64,000 bases of DNA. Source: Verrucomicrobiia bacterium (lineage in GTDB: Bacteria; Verrucomicrobiota; Verrucomicrobiia; Limisphaerales; JADLHS01). Below, piece after piece: positions 43,346 through 52,582 of this stretch. The stretch's first letter is position 1; each line of letters starts with the position of its first letter. Location: the NCBI GenBank assembly GCA_023953615.1, contig JAMLJH010000002.1:646592-710591 (forward strand). Direction: 5' to 3'. Made by a program: the position numbers and the translations under genes. Under the pieces are notes generated by a model that saw only the letters and a program-made list of their open reading frames with translations, made no database searches and was not told the origin of the DNA.

Positions 43346-44002
43346 GTGAAAAAACATCCCATCGTCATTGCCATTGACGGCACGAGCGCGAGTGGCAAGA
43401 GCACCAATGCCAAACTGGTTGCGAAAGCGCTCGGCTACGTTTATGTGGACACCGGCGCGATGTATCGCACGCTGGCCTGGTACTGTCTCCGGAACCAGAT
43501 TGATTATCACAACCCCAAGGCGGTGGCGGCGGCGTGTCGCCGATGGAAAGCCAAACTGGAAGTTGTGGACGAGCGGGTGCGGCTCACGGTGGATGGCTAT
43601 TTTCCCGAGAAGGAAATTCGCGAATCAAATGTCAGCATGGTGGTATCACTCGTCGCCACCGTGCCGAAGGTGCGCGAGTGGATGAAGAAAACGCAGCGCG
43701 ATTGCCTCCAGTTCGGCAACCTCGTGATGGAGGGGCGCGATATCGGCACGAATGTTTTTCCCGAGACGGATTACAAATACTACCTCGACGCGCAAATTGA
43801 GGAGCGCACCAAACGCCGTCAGGCGGAAGGCGTGAATGAAAATCTCGCCGCGCGGGATCAGCGCGACAGCCAGCGCGCCGCGGCGCCCTTGATGATTGCG
43901 CTGGGCGCGAAAGTCATCAACAACTCGAACCTGACGGCGGCGCAGACGAGCGGGATGTTGATCAAGGATATTCAAGAACGGTTGAAGGCGGACGGGCGAT
44001 GA
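43346..44002 (+). CDS. cmk: cytidylate kinase
   Basis: A 218-residue nucleoside-monophosphate kinase that makes CDP/dCDP. The P-loop is AIDGTSASGKST (about 9-20). YVYVDTGAMYRTLAWY, VMEGRDIGTNVFPE and the lid segment with KRRQAEGVNENLAARDQRDSQR match the family. Its length is typical (220-230). The start is GTG 43346, just after a TTAACG-rich leader. Its stop overlaps plsC by 4 bp (ATGA), so the two are translated together. The cmk-plsC pair, often before rpsA, is a known bacterial order. Confidence 0.95.
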   Translation: MKKHPIVIAIDGTSASGKSTNAKLVAKALGYVYVDTGAMYRTLAWYCLRNQIDYHNPKAVAAACRRWKAKLEVVDERVRLTVDGYFPEKEIRESNVSMVVSLVATVPKVREWMKKTQRDCLQFGNLVMEGRDIGTNVFPETDYKYYLDAQIEERTKRRQAEGVNENLAARDQRDSQRAAAPLMIALGAKVINNSNLTAAQTSGMLIKDIQERLKADGR

Positions 44003-44652
44003 ATCCGGTTTACTTTCTGGGTTGGTGTTTTTTTCGGTTGACCTACCGGCTGTATTGCCGGGCGGAATGGTTTAATCCCGAGCGCGTGCCGGATTCGGGG
44101 CCGCTCATTTTAGCCGCCAACCACGCGAGTATCATTGACCCGCCGCTGGTGGGCACGGGACTGAACCGCGGCATCAGCTATCTCGCGCGCGAATCGCTCT
44201 TTCGTTTTCCCGGTGTGGGTTGGGTGCTGCGGAATTGGGACGCCGTGCCGGTGGATCGCGACGGTGGCGGCGCGAAAGGTTTGAAAATCATTCTGGATCG
44301 GCTGTTGGGCGGGGCGGGGATCATTCTATTCCCCGAAGGCACGCGGACGTTGGATGGCAAACTTCAGCCGGCGCGATCGGGTATTGGTTTAACCGTCATC
44401 AAATCCACGGCGCCGGTCGTGCCCGTGCGCGTGTTCGGCACCTTCGAAGCTTATGGCAAAGCGGCCCGCTTTCCCAAGCCGCGCAAGATTGCCGCGAAGT
44501 ATGGCAAGCCGATGATGTTTGCCGAACTGCGGGCCGAGGCGAAAACCTGTTCCAAAGCGCGGTTGAAGCAGATTTATCAGGAAGTCGCCAATCAGATCAT
44601 GGCCGAGATCGCCAAACTGGAGCCGTGCGAAGACAAGGAAAGTTTTCCGTAA
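43999..44652 (+). CDS. plsC: 1-acylglycerol-3-phosphate O-acyltransferase
   Basis: A 217-residue membrane-associated acyltransferase of phospholipid synthesis. The catalytic NHASIIDPPLV (HX4D motif, about 34-44) and FPEGTRT (about 112-118) are clear, with a hydrophobic N-terminus (FLGWCFFRLTYRLY). Its length is typical of short PlsC proteins (about 210-250). It starts inside the cmk stop. The next gene, the ECF sigma factor, is 49 bp downstream and may be independent. Confidence 0.93.
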   Translation: MNPVYFLGWCFFRLTYRLYCRAEWFNPERVPDSGPLILAANHASIIDPPLVGTGLNRGISYLARESLFRFPGVGWVLRNWDAVPVDRDGGGAKGLKIILDRLLGGAGIILFPEGTRTLDGKLQPARSGIGLTVIKSTAPVVPVRVFGTFEAYGKAARFPKPRKIAAKYGKPMMFAELRAEAKTCSKARLKQIYQEVANQIMAEIAKLEPCEDKESFP

Positions 44653-44701
44653 GGCAGAAAAATTTTGTGCGGTTTTGCCTCCGACGGGTGCTACCAGGTG
44701 A

Positions 44702-46261
44702 ATGAACATGCTCGACGATGCCGCATTGCTACAGCGGTTCGCCGCTGCCCGGGCCGAAGATGACTTCGCGGAACTGGTCCGGCGGCATCTCAATCTCGTC
44801 TATTCCGCCGCGCTGCGTCAGGTCGCGGGCGAGCATCAACTGGCCGAAGAGATCACGCAGAATGTGTTTGCTGATCTGGCGCGCAAGGCCGGGACGTTGA
44901 CGGGGCACGCCTCCTTGACCGGCTGGCTTTACACCAGCGCGCATTACGCGGCGGCCAAGGTGGTGCGGGGCGAACAACGGCGGCGGGCGCGGGAACAGGA
45001 GGCCAGTCACATGCAACAAATCCATGCGAACCCAGCCGCTGAGGTGGATTGGGAACAACTGCAACCGGTGCTCGACGAAGCCATGCACGCCTTGTCCGAG
45101 GCGGATCGCGAAGTGATTTTGCAACGCTACTTCGAGCGCAGACCCTTTGTGCAGATCGGCGCCAGACTGGGGCTGACCGAAAACGCCGCGCGGATGCGGG
45201 CGGAGCGGGCGTTGGACAAGTTGCGCGGGATTCTCGCCACCCGGGGCGTCAGCACGACTGGCGTGGCGTTGGCGACGGTGTTGCTGGCGCAAGCCGTGGT
45301 GACGGCGCCGGCGGCATTGGCGGGACTGGTGACGTCCACTTCCTTGGCGGCAGTCGCCGCCGTTGGCGTAACGGCGGGCGGTGGTCTGCTGACGGTGGCC
45401 AAATTGAAACTGTTGCTTTCCTCCGCTTGTGCCGTGGTGTTGTTGGTCGGGCTGGTCTGGCAACAACAAGTGCTGAACCGGTTGCGCGAGGAAAATGAGG
45501 CGTTGCGACGGCGGCAATCAACTCCCGTGGCGGCTGCGTCCGTGGCTGCCGCGAAGCCGGTGGAGGAAACGGAAGAAGCGCGGCAGGCCAAAATGGAATT
45601 GTTGCGGCTGCGCGGCGAAGTCGGGCGATTGCGGCGGGAATTGGCCGAGCAGAAAGCGTCGGTCGCAGCCATGATGACAACCAATGACAACGCCGTTCAG
45701 GAGTCGCAAGTGTTCGACGCGATGGTCAATGTGCGAGCGCGGATTTTTGCCGGGACGGATGAAGCGTTGGAATCCTTTCCGGATAATTCCACCACGGCCA
45801 TCACCGCTCCGGAGATGGCTAAACTGCTGAAGCATCTGGAGAATGAATCTGACAGTGCTGAATTTCAGGCGGCGATGCGGGTGACTACCCGTTCCGGGCA
45901 GCAGGCGCAGGTGTGGACAACTGGAAGTAAGACAAACATTTCAACTGGTGCGGTCACTGAGTGGATGTTTTTGACTGACGTATTGCCGACGGTGCAAGAA
46001 GATGGGCACAAGGTACGGCTGACTTTGACGGCGTCCAAACTTTATGATTTTCCGGGGGAAACGGCGCTAGTCGAGGCTGCTACAACGGGGGCGCCGTTTC
46101 CTTTAGGTCAATCAAAAGCGATGACGGCTGACACGGTGGTATGGGATGGCCAAACTGTGGCGCTGGCGATGCGTTTGGAAGGTAAGAAGCTGGTGTTTTT
46201 TCTGACGACCACCCTGGTTGATCTAACCGGTAATCCAGTGCATCCGGCGACCAAGCCATAA
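44702..46261 (+). CDS. ECF sigma-70 factor fused to membrane and coiled-coil segments
   Basis: A 519-residue protein. Residues 5-80 form sigma region 2 (FAELVRRHLNLVYSAALRQV and AEEITQNVFADLARK). About 115-160 is region 4 (LSEADREVILQRYFERRPFVQIG, then LTENAARMRAERALDKLRGIL). Instead of ending there, the chain goes on with a hydrophobic region (about 180-260), a coiled coil (about 260-330: LRLRGEVGRLRRELAEQKAS) and a C-terminal domain of about 180 residues that I do not recognise. Such long membrane-fused ECF factors are known in Verrucomicrobia and Planctomycetes; the C-terminal part may replace a separate anti-sigma factor. ATG 44702 is the start. The target regulon is unknown. Confidence 0.9.
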   Translation: MNMLDDAALLQRFAAARAEDDFAELVRRHLNLVYSAALRQVAGEHQLAEEITQNVFADLARKAGTLTGHASLTGWLYTSAHYAAAKVVRGEQRRRAREQEASHMQQIHANPAAEVDWEQLQPVLDEAMHALSEADREVILQRYFERRPFVQIGARLGLTENAARMRAERALDKLRGILATRGVSTTGVALATVLLAQAVVTAPAALAGLVTSTSLAAVAAVGVTAGGGLLTVAKLKLLLSSACAVVLLVGLVWQQQVLNRLREENEALRRRQSTPVAAASVAAAKPVEETEEARQAKMELLRLRGEVGRLRRELAEQKASVAAMMTTNDNAVQESQVFDAMVNVRARIFAGTDEALESFPDNSTTAITAPEMAKLLKHLENESDSAEFQAAMRVTTRSGQQAQVWTTGSKTNISTGAVTEWMFLTDVLPTVQEDGHKVRLTLTASKLYDFPGETALVEAATTGAPFPLGQSKAMTADTVVWDGQTVALAMRLEGKKLVFFLTTTLVDLTGNPVHPATKP

Positions 46262-46340
46262 CGCTGCCTTCCGCCTTTGTGAAGCTGTGATCGTGCGTGG
46301 ATAAGGATTTTTCTTTATAGCAATCTAAGTTTTTCCATCG

Positions 46341-46404
46341 CCACCAAGAGGCACAAAAGGCACAAATAAAACCATTTTTTGAGCCTTTTGCGCCTTTTTG
46401 TGGC
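46341..46404. repeat. inverted repeat between convergent genes
   Basis: CCACCAAGAGGCACAAAAGG is mirrored by CCTTTTGCGCCTTTTTGTGG. This is a dispersed phrase and may act as a bidirectional terminator between the sigma gene and the 46426 gene. Confidence 0.6.
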
Positions 46405-46425
46405 CGCAAAATTATTTCATCCGCT

Positions 46426-46758
46426 CTAAATCCCGCTGTTTGAGAGCGTGGTGCTGATGGTGTTCACCACCTGCGCCAGTTGCGGATGCGATTTCTCAAA
46501 CGCCGCCACGGAGTGACGCAGTTTGTCGGTGGAAGTTTTGACGCGTTCGGGATCAAGCCCGGCTTGCGTGGCGGCATAAGCGCTGGTTTGCGCAAAGCCC
46601 ACGATATCTTGTGCCTGGGCGTCATGCGTTTTGGCCAGTTCGTTGGCTTCGGTTTTTAGTTTGTTCAGCAAGGCCAGCAACTCCGTTCGCCGTTGGCTCG
46701 AGAGCGCGTCCGCCCGCTGGATGAGGGCTTCAATCTGCTGGATGGTTTCGTCAATCAT
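46426..46758 (-). CDS. small helical hypothetical protein
   Basis: A 110-residue protein, nearly all predicted helix. It starts at ATG 46758 (a TTG at 46776 is an alternative). Heptad-like Leu/Ile spacing appears in ETIQQIEALIQRADAL and TELLALLNKLKTEANELA, giving a coiled-coil character, and the C-terminus has KLRHSVAAFEKSHPQLAQVVNTIS. No cysteines or membrane segments are seen. It resembles short conserved proteins of the DUF4404 kind, but this is a guess. It is 58 bp downstream of tmk on the same strand, so it may be the last gene of that unit. Confidence 0.72.
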   Translation of the reverse strand: MIDETIQQIEALIQRADALSSQRRTELLALLNKLKTEANELAKTHDAQAQDIVGFAQTSAYAATQAGLDPERVKTSTDKLRHSVAAFEKSHPQLAQVVNTISTTLSNSGI

Positions 46759-46816
46759 GCGGTTGCGTGTTGCCAAGTCAGCCTAGTCGAAATCGGCGGC
46801 TCGGCAACAGAAGAAA

Positions 46817-47467
46817 TTAGCCGCCGCGCGTCGCCACCAGCGGCGCGATGACCCGCCAGATGGCGGCCTGCACTTCGGCGATGGTGCCGGCGGCATTGAT
46901 GATTTTGATGCGTTCCGGGTGGGCCGCCGCAATTTCGTCGTAGCCTTGTGCCACGCGTTCGAAGAAGGCGCGGTCAGCTTCCTCCATCCGATCGCGCATG
47001 AATGGCAAGGAAACCTGCCGCGACCGCAACCGCTCCTCGCTGACGTTCTGCGGGATTTTAAGAAAGAGCGTCAGATCGGGGCGGGTGTCGCCAACCGCCA
47101 GCTCAATGATTTTTTGCACCACGTGCAAATCGAGCTGGCGACCATACCCTTGATAAGCGGTGGTGGAATCGTAGAAGCGGTCGCAGACGATGATTTCGCC
47201 GCGTTGCAGGGCCGGGCGAATAACCTCGCGTACCAGTTGCGCGCGGCTCGCGTTCATCAGCAGCAATTCGGCTTCCGGCGTCATGGCGGCGTTGGCGTGA
47301 CTGTGCTTTAACGTGTGACGAATCTCCTCACCGATGGGGGTGCCGCCCGGCTCGCGGAAAACTTTGACCGTGTGGCCCCACTCTTTGAGGCGCTCGACCA
47401 GCAGCGGCAACTGCGTGCTCTTGCCCGCACCTTCGTTGCCTTCAAAAGTGATCAGGAATCCTCTCAT
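46817..47467 (-). CDS. tmk: thymidylate kinase
   Basis: A 216-residue dTMP kinase, essential for dTTP synthesis. P-loop FEGNEGAGKSTQ (about 8-19), VFREPGGTPIGEEIRH (about 36-51), the DR motif CDRFYDSTTAYQGYGR (about 95-110) and the lid region RSRQVSLPFMRDRMEE are seen. Its length is typical (205-215). ATG 47467 starts at the family N-terminus. It lies 85 bp behind cysS on the same strand; both probably use the same promoter region near 48980 or a local one. Confidence 0.96.
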   Translation of the reverse strand: MRGFLITFEGNEGAGKSTQLPLLVERLKEWGHTVKVFREPGGTPIGEEIRHTLKHSHANAAMTPEAELLLMNASRAQLVREVIRPALQRGEIIVCDRFYDSTTAYQGYGRQLDLHVVQKIIELAVGDTRPDLTLFLKIPQNVSEERLRSRQVSLPFMRDRMEEADRAFFERVAQGYDEIAAAHPERIKIINAAGTIAEVQAAIWRVIAPLVATRGG

Positions 47468-47552
47468 GATCCGATCTGAGTTGGTGGTGGTTGTCGCCTC
47501 GAAGTTGCGTTCGAGTAACGGCGGTAATCCAGGTTGAAGCGAGTGGCGCGCA

Positions 47553-48977
47553 TCATTGGATCTGCTTCAATTTCGGCCCTTTGGGTGAATCTTCCACCAC
47601 CCAGCCTTGGGCTTTAAGTTCATCACGGATCGCGTCGCTGCGTTGAAAATCTTTGGCTTGGCGCGCGGCCTGACGCGCTTCGAGCAAGGCGATGATTTCC
47701 GGTGGCGCCGCCGCTTCGGCCGGCGCGCCAATGCCGAGTACGGAATTGATCCGCTCCCACACGGCGAGTTGCGTCGCGGCCTGATCGGCGTTCAAGGTGC
47801 GATCCGCCATCTGTTTGTTCGTGGCCGTGACCCATTTGAAAACCTCACCCCAAGCCGCGGAGATGTTGAAGTCATTATCCAGCGCGGCGGTAAAGGCTTG
47901 GATCAGTTCGGAACCTTCCGTGTGTTCGTCCGCTTTACCGGACGCGACGGTTGCCGCCAGGTCGCGGAGTTTGCCGATACATTCGTCTATGCGGGCAAGC
48001 GAAGTTTTTGCGCCGGCCAGACCGTCCAGCGTGAAATTGAACGTCTCGCGGTAATGCGCGGAAAGCAGCAGAAATCGCACGTCGCGGCCACTGAAACCTT
48101 TGGCGAGCAAATCGGGCAGAGTGAAGAAATTGCCAAGCGACTTGCTCATTTTCTTGCCTTCGACGAGCAGGTGCGCGCCGTGCAGCCAGTATTTCACGAA
48201 CGGTTTGCCGGTGGCGCCTTCGCTCTGCGCGATTTCATCCTCGTGATGCGGAAATTTCAAATCCTCGCCGCCCAGATGCAGATCGAAACTTTCGCCCAGC
48301 ATCTTCATGCTCATGGCCGAACACTCGATGTGCCAGCCCGGACGCCCCTTGCCCCACGGACTGTCCCACGTCACGGCGCCGTCTTCGGGCACGTAGGCTT
48401 TCCACAACGCAAAGTCCGCCACCGCTTCCTTGTCGTATTCATCCGCCGCCACCCGGTCCGTGGCGCGCATGTCCTCGAAGTTTAATTTCTGCAACCGTCC
48501 GTAGTGGTGACCGCAACCGCCATATTTCTCGATGCTGAAGTACACCGAACCGTCGTTGGCCTGGTAGGCCAGGCCGCGCGCGACGAGTTGTTCAATGAGC
48601 GCAATGATTTCGGCGATGTGTTCAGTGGCGCGCGGCTTGACGTGGGGTTCGAGACAGCCCAGCGCGCGCAAATCATTGAAAAAGGCGGTTTCGTATGGCG
48701 CGGTGAATTCGCGCAGGGACGTTTGGGTTTCGCGGACGCGGCGGATGATTTTATCCTCCACGTCGGTGATGTTCATGACGTGCTTCACTTCGAAACCGCG
48801 AAACGTCAGGTAGCGACGCACAAGGTCGGCGAAGACGAACGTGCGCCAGTTGCCGATGTGCGCAAAGTCATAGACGGTTGGTCCGCAGCAATACATTCCC
48901 ACCTTTCGGGAATGAGCCTCGAGCGGAACGAACTCCTGCAGGGAGCGAGATAATGTGTTGAAAAACCTAAGACCCAT
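47553..48977 (-). CDS. cysS: cysteinyl-tRNA synthetase
   Basis: A 474-residue class I aminoacyl-tRNA synthetase that charges tRNA-Cys. The signature [18 protein letters not shown] (HIGN, with the zinc-binding Cys nearby, about 28-45), [22 protein letters not shown] and the [10 protein letters not shown] loop (about 271-280) are all present. Its length is normal (460-490), and the DALR-type anticodon-binding tail ends in [18 protein letters not shown] 48977 is the clear start. It precedes tmk in the same direction. Confidence 0.97.
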   Translation of the reverse strand: MGLRFFNTLSRSLQEFVPLEAHSRKVGMYCCGPTVYDFAHIGNWRTFVFADLVRRYLTFRGFEVKHVMNITDVEDKIIRRVRETQTSLREFTAPYETAFFNDLRALGCLEPHVKPRATEHIAEIIALIEQLVARGLAYQANDGSVYFSIEKYGGCGHHYGRLQKLNFEDMRATDRVAADEYDKEAVADFALWKAYVPEDGAVTWDSPWGKGRPGWHIECSAMSMKMLGESFDLHLGGEDLKFPHHEDEIAQSEGATGKPFVKYWLHGAHLLVEGKKMSKSLGNFFTLPDLLAKGFSGRDVRFLLLSAHYRETFNFTLDGLAGAKTSLARIDECIGKLRDLAATVASGKADEHTEGSELIQAFTAALDNDFNISAAWGEVFKWVTATNKQMADRTLNADQAATQLAVWERINSVLGIGAPAEAAAPPEIIALLEARQAARQAKDFQRSDAIRDELKAQGWVVEDSPKGPKLKQIQ

Positions 48978-49122
48978 TTTGTCGTTCGGAGATTAAGCCA
49001 AGCACCTGGAAAACAAAGTGGAAAAAGTGGGGTGGCAGAACGGCTTCATTCCTTGGCCGGTGACTGGATGCCCAGGGTTGCCCCTAGAATTTCGTCCCAA
49101 TCCGCTGGCAAATGCGAGTGGC

Positions 49123-49833
49123 TCAACCCTTCAGCTTCGCGTAGCGTTCCGCCACGAAATCCCAGTTCACCACGTTCCACCACGCGGCGAGATAATCGGC
49201 ACGCCGGTTCTGATATTTGAGATAGTAGGCGTGTTCCCAGACATCCACGCCGAGCAGCGGTTGATGCCAGGAGCGCAAGGGAGTGTCCTGGTTGGGGGTG
49301 GACTCAATCTTCAACTTTCCCCTATCTAACACGAGCCACGCCCAGCCGCCGCCGAATTGTCCGAGTGCGGCCTTGTTGAAATTGTCCTTGAAGGCGCTGA
49401 AGCTGCCAAAGTTCGTGTCAATCGCCTTGGCCAGATCGCTTTTGGGTTCACCGCCGCCGCCTTTTTTCATCAGTTGCCAGAACAGGGAGTGATTGTAGTG
49501 GCCGCCGCCGTTATTGCGGATGGCGGCGCGGATGTTTTCGGGAGCGTCGCTCAGATCGCTGAGGAGGTTTTCGAGGCTGACCAGTTTATTGTGAGGCATT
49601 TGCTCCACGGCTTTGTTCAAATTATCCACGTACGCCTTGTGATGGCGGTCGTGGTGAATCTCCATGGTGCGGGCGTCAAGGTGCGGTTCGAGCGCGTCGA
49701 GTGCATAGGGCAGCGGGGGCAGCTCAAAGGGGCGGGCCAACGCGGAGTCCGTTTGAGCGAGGACGCTTGGAGTGGCGGCGGCGGCGACCGTTGCCAGCGC
49801 GGTGGTTTTTAGAGCTTCGCGTCGAGTCATCAT
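49123..49833 (-). CDS. Tat-exported Fe/Mn superoxide dismutase
   Basis: A 236-residue superoxide dismutase with an export signal. The N-terminus [27 protein letters not shown] has twin arginines (RR) followed by a hydrophobic segment and an AxA-like cleavage site, which suggests Tat export to the periplasm. The enzyme core has the metal ligands in [16 protein letters not shown] (His), [11 protein letters not shown] (His) and [15 protein letters not shown] (Asp, His). Mn and Fe use cannot be told apart safely. Its core length is the usual 200 or so residues. ATG 49833 or 49830 is the start. A cysteine desulfurase lies upstream on the same strand, with a 49-bp gap. Confidence 0.93.
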   Translation of the reverse strand: MMTRREALKTTALATVAAAATPSVLAQTDSALARPFELPPLPYALDALEPHLDARTMEIHHDRHHKAYVDNLNKAVEQMPHNKLVSLENLLSDLSDAPENIRAAIRNNGGGHYNHSLFWQLMKKGGGGEPKSDLAKAIDTNFGSFSAFKDNFNKAALGQFGGGWAWLVLDRGKLKIESTPNQDTPLRSWHQPLLGVDVWEHAYYLKYQNRRADYLAAWWNVVNWDFVAERYAKLKG

Positions 49834-49882
49834 GATCGGTTTGCGTTTGGTAATAAACTTCGGTCGGATAGGCTCGGTGTGG

Positions 49883-51016
49883 CTATCCCTCTTGATGCAC
49901 TTCAAGGTAAAGCGCGGCAATATGTTTTCCGAGCGCTTCCCAATCAGCGGCGGTGGTCTCCCAGCCGCTGCTGAAGCGCAACACTTGCGTGAGTTGCCCG
50001 GCTTGATAACCCATCGCACTGAGCACATGGGAAGGCGTTTCCTTGCCGGTAGTGCAGGCGGATCCGGTGCTGACGGCGAATCCGGCCTTATCAAGGCGCG
50101 TGACCCACCGTTGCTGACCGCCTTCGGGCATCAGCGCCGAGGTGGTGTTCCACAGGCGCGGGGCGCGCAAGCCGACAACGGTTGAACCGCGCACCTGCCG
50201 CAACAACAGCTTTTCAAATTTCTCCTTCCACTCGGCGCGGGTCTGATGTTGGTTCTCCGCCAGTTGTCGTTCGCGCGCTTCCAGAGCCGCCATCATGGCC
50301 AGAATGATGGGCAGATTTTCCGTGCCCGCGCGTTGCCCGCGCTCTTGTTTGCCCCCGAGTAACAGCGGCGTCATTTTGCTCCCGCGCGGAACTTTGAGAA
50401 AGCCAACGCCGCGTGGTCCGCCAAACTTGTGTCCCGCTCCAGTGACATAATCGCATTGCCCCAAATCCTTGGCCGGCATTTTGCCGAGCCATTGCACCGC
50501 ATCGGTGAAGAACGGCACTGCGTACGCCTGGCAAATGGAGAGAATTTCCCGCCACGGCTGGATCACCCCGGTTTCGTTGTTGGCGCACATCACGCTGACG
50601 ACACCGGGTCGTCGGTCGGCCATTTCCTGCGTGAACCATTCCAGGTCCACCACGCCATCCGGAGTGACCGGAATGAAGCGGGCGCGTGCGCCGAAATAGT
50701 GGCGCGCGGAATTATCAATGCACGGATGCTCGATGGGGCTGAGCCAGATCTCGGCCTCGCGCGGGAGCGTTTGCGCAAAATGGTGCATGGCCATGTTGTT
50801 CGATTCCGTGGCGCAACTGGTCCAGATGATGTCGCTGGGGTGACAGCCGAGGTAATGCGCCAGTTTCTCGCGGGCGGCAACCAGGGCCTTGTTCGCTGCC
50901 AGTCCAAACGCGTGCGGACTGGAAGGATTACCGTGAATCTTCTCGGTGGCTTCGAGCCAGGCCTCGCGGGCCTCGCGCATGACCGGCGCGGTGGCGTTGT
51001 AATCAAAATAAAACAT
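49883..51016 (-). CDS. cysteine desulfurase (NifS/IscS type)
   Basis: A 377-residue PLP enzyme that takes sulfur from cysteine for Fe-S clusters and thio-cofactors. The start [18 protein letters not shown], the [12 protein letters not shown] region, [15 protein letters not shown], the PLP lysine box [16 protein letters not shown] (about 198-213) and the catalytic Cys loop [17 protein letters not shown] (about 320-336) match group I desulfurases. Its length is typical (380-400). No iscU, iscR or other Fe-S assembly gene is beside it, so it may be a general sulfur donor (tRNA thiolation, for instance). The start is ATG 51016; mutY lies upstream in the same direction. Confidence 0.94.
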   Translation of the reverse strand: MFYFDYNATAPVMREAREAWLEATEKIHGNPSSPHAFGLAANKALVAAREKLAHYLGCHPSDIIWTSCATESNNMAMHHFAQTLPREAEIWLSPIEHPCIDNSARHYFGARARFIPVTPDGVVDLEWFTQEMADRRPGVVSVMCANNETGVIQPWREILSICQAYAVPFFTDAVQWLGKMPAKDLGQCDYVTGAGHKFGGPRGVGFLKVPRGSKMTPLLLGGKQERGQRAGTENLPIILAMMAALEARERQLAENQHQTRAEWKEKFEKLLLRQVRGSTVVGLRAPRLWNTTSALMPEGGQQRWVTRLDKAGFAVSTGSACTTGKETPSHVLSAMGYQAGQLTQVLRFSSGWETTAADWEALGKHIAALYLEVHQEG

Positions 51017-51137
51017 CGCCGGGTAGGATATAAAGGAACGGGCAACTGGCCAGAGTTTTTAGGTCCAGGTCCGACATTTTGCCAAGGGGCTGGTCGGGGC
51101 TTGAGAACTCACGAATAAAAACGGAAGCGGTCAAAGA

Positions 51138-52475
51138 TCAGATTTTATCTTTGCCAGTTCTGGCTTCAGTGATCGTTTGCAGAATTTTCCGGTGGGCGCT
51201 GGTGAAGGCGAGGCGATGGAGTTCAGCCAGTGTGCGCCATTCGCCTGCGGGTGCGGCTTTCCGAGCCGATGCGTTCGCGCGCCAGGCTTCCAATGTGATG
51301 CGGTAGCGCGTGATGGAATGTTTGATCACGCAGAACGATTTTTTCGAGGTGATGCGAAAATCCGTTTGCCGGTAGGGCGCATCAATCTGTCGCGCCCCGT
51401 TTGGGGTGTGTGTGGTTGCGGTGCGTCCGGAGCGACGCGTCCCCCGTTTGCGGGTTTCGACTTCGGCGTTTGGAAATTCCCAAAGGTGAGCGTTCACCAC
51501 TCCGGCGGGCCGTTGGCGGATGAGGAATTTGCCGTCGTGCTCGACGACGAAGGCGATGAAACGGCGTTCGGTGGCGGCTTCGCGTTTGTCGAGATTGGGG
51601 AGTTGGTCTTGGAGATTTTCTTTTTGCGCAACGCAGAGTTTTTGAACCGGGCAGGCGGCACAGTTTGGTGAACGTGGCGTGCAGATGAGCGCGCCGAGTT
51701 CCATCAGAGACTGATTCAGGAAGGAGCAGGAGTTTGCTTCGGATGGCGTTTGACCGTCATGGACTGCGGTGGCAGAGCGCAGCGGCGACACCGCTTTCGG
51801 TTGGCGGCGTGCGTGGTCAAAGCGGCGTGGCGCTTCGCTTCCCGCCGCAGTCCACGACGCGTTGGCAGGGGCCGCGAGTGTCTTCGCCTGATTGACCAAT
51901 TCCTCCGCGAGTTGCCAGAGTTGGGCGTTGGTTTTTTTGTCGCGCGGATTTTCGCGGATGCCGTAAAGACGCGTCAGCACGCGAATAACATTGCCGTCGA
52001 GAATGGGCGCGGGTTGATTGAAGGCGATGCTGCAAATTGCGCCCGTCGTGTAACGTCCGATGCCGGGCAGCGCGAGAACGGCGTCGAAGGTTTGCGGAAA
52101 TTTGCCGCCGTGCTCTGCGATGATTTGCTGTGCGGCCTTCTGCATGTTGCGGACGCGGGTGTAGTAGCCGAGACCTTCCCAAAGCTTATGGATTTTGTCC
52201 GCGCTCGCGTGGGCGAGGCTTTCGATGGTCGGCAACTCGCGCAGCCAGCGCTCCCAATACGGGATGACGGTTTTCACCTGCGTTTGTTGCAGCATGATTT
52301 CGGAAACCCAGATGGCGTAGGGATCGCGCGTGCGTCGCCACGGCAGGTCGCGAGCATTCGTGGCGAACCAGTCGAGCAGCCGAGTGACCAACCGTCGAGA
52401 TTGGGAATCAGGAGAGGTCGGCTTCTTACAATTATTTTGGCGAAGCAAAAGCGTGCGTTGGTTTTTGAAGCTCAT
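51138..52475 (-). CDS. mutY: A/G-specific adenine glycosylase MutY with an in-frame repeat insertion
   Basis: A 445-residue base-excision repair enzyme that removes adenine opposite 8-oxoguanine. The helix-hairpin-helix LPGIGRYTTGAIC, the catalytic Glu in SEIMLQQTQV, the Asp in PILDGNVIRV, the 4Fe-4S cluster motif C-x6-C-x2-C-x5-C (CTPRSPNCAACPVQKLC) and a C-terminal NUDIX-like domain (RRFIAFVVEHDGKFLIRQRP) are seen. It is about 90 residues longer than usual. Residues about 208-239 come from a palindromic repeat in the DNA (51760-51853), placed between the HhH domain and the FeS loop (before FLNQSLMELGA). Activity despite this insert is plausible but unproven. The start is ATG 52475 or 52502. 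Confidence 0.93.
   Translation of the reverse strand: MSFKNQRTLLLRQNNCKKPTSPDSQSRRLVTRLLDWFATNARDLPWRRTRDPYAIWVSEIMLQQTQVKTVIPYWERWLRELPTIESLAHASADKIHKLWEGLGYYTRVRNMQKAAQQIIAEHGGKFPQTFDAVLALPGIGRYTTGAICSIAFNQPAPILDGNVIRVLTRLYGIRENPRDKKTNAQLWQLAEELVNQAKTLAAPANASWTAAGSEAPRRFDHARRQPKAVSPLRSATAVHDGQTPSEANSCSFLNQSLMELGALICTPRSPNCAACPVQKLCVAQKENLQDQLPNLDKREAATERRFIAFVVEHDGKFLIRQRPAGVVNAHLWEFPNAEVETRKRGTRRSGRTATTHTPNGARQIDAPYRQTDFRITSKKSFCVIKHSITRYRITLEAWRANASARKAAPAGEWRTLAELHRLAFTSAHRKILQTITEARTGKDKI
51760..51853. repeat. imperfect palindromic repeat inside mutY
   Basis: 51760-51797 (TGGACTGCGGTGGCAGAGCG...) is mirrored by 51819-51853 (...TCCCGCCGCAGTCCA), with a 21-bp centre. It keeps the frame and codes for a Ser/Ala/Arg-rich loop in MutY. 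Confidence 0.85.
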
Positions 52476-52582
52476 CCAGTGTTTCAAAACGGTCCTTGAC
52501 AACAGCAGTATTTTAGCGGCTCATGATCCGCATAATCGAGAAGGAAAACCAATTAGTCAGGACCGTTTAACAACTTTGCATC

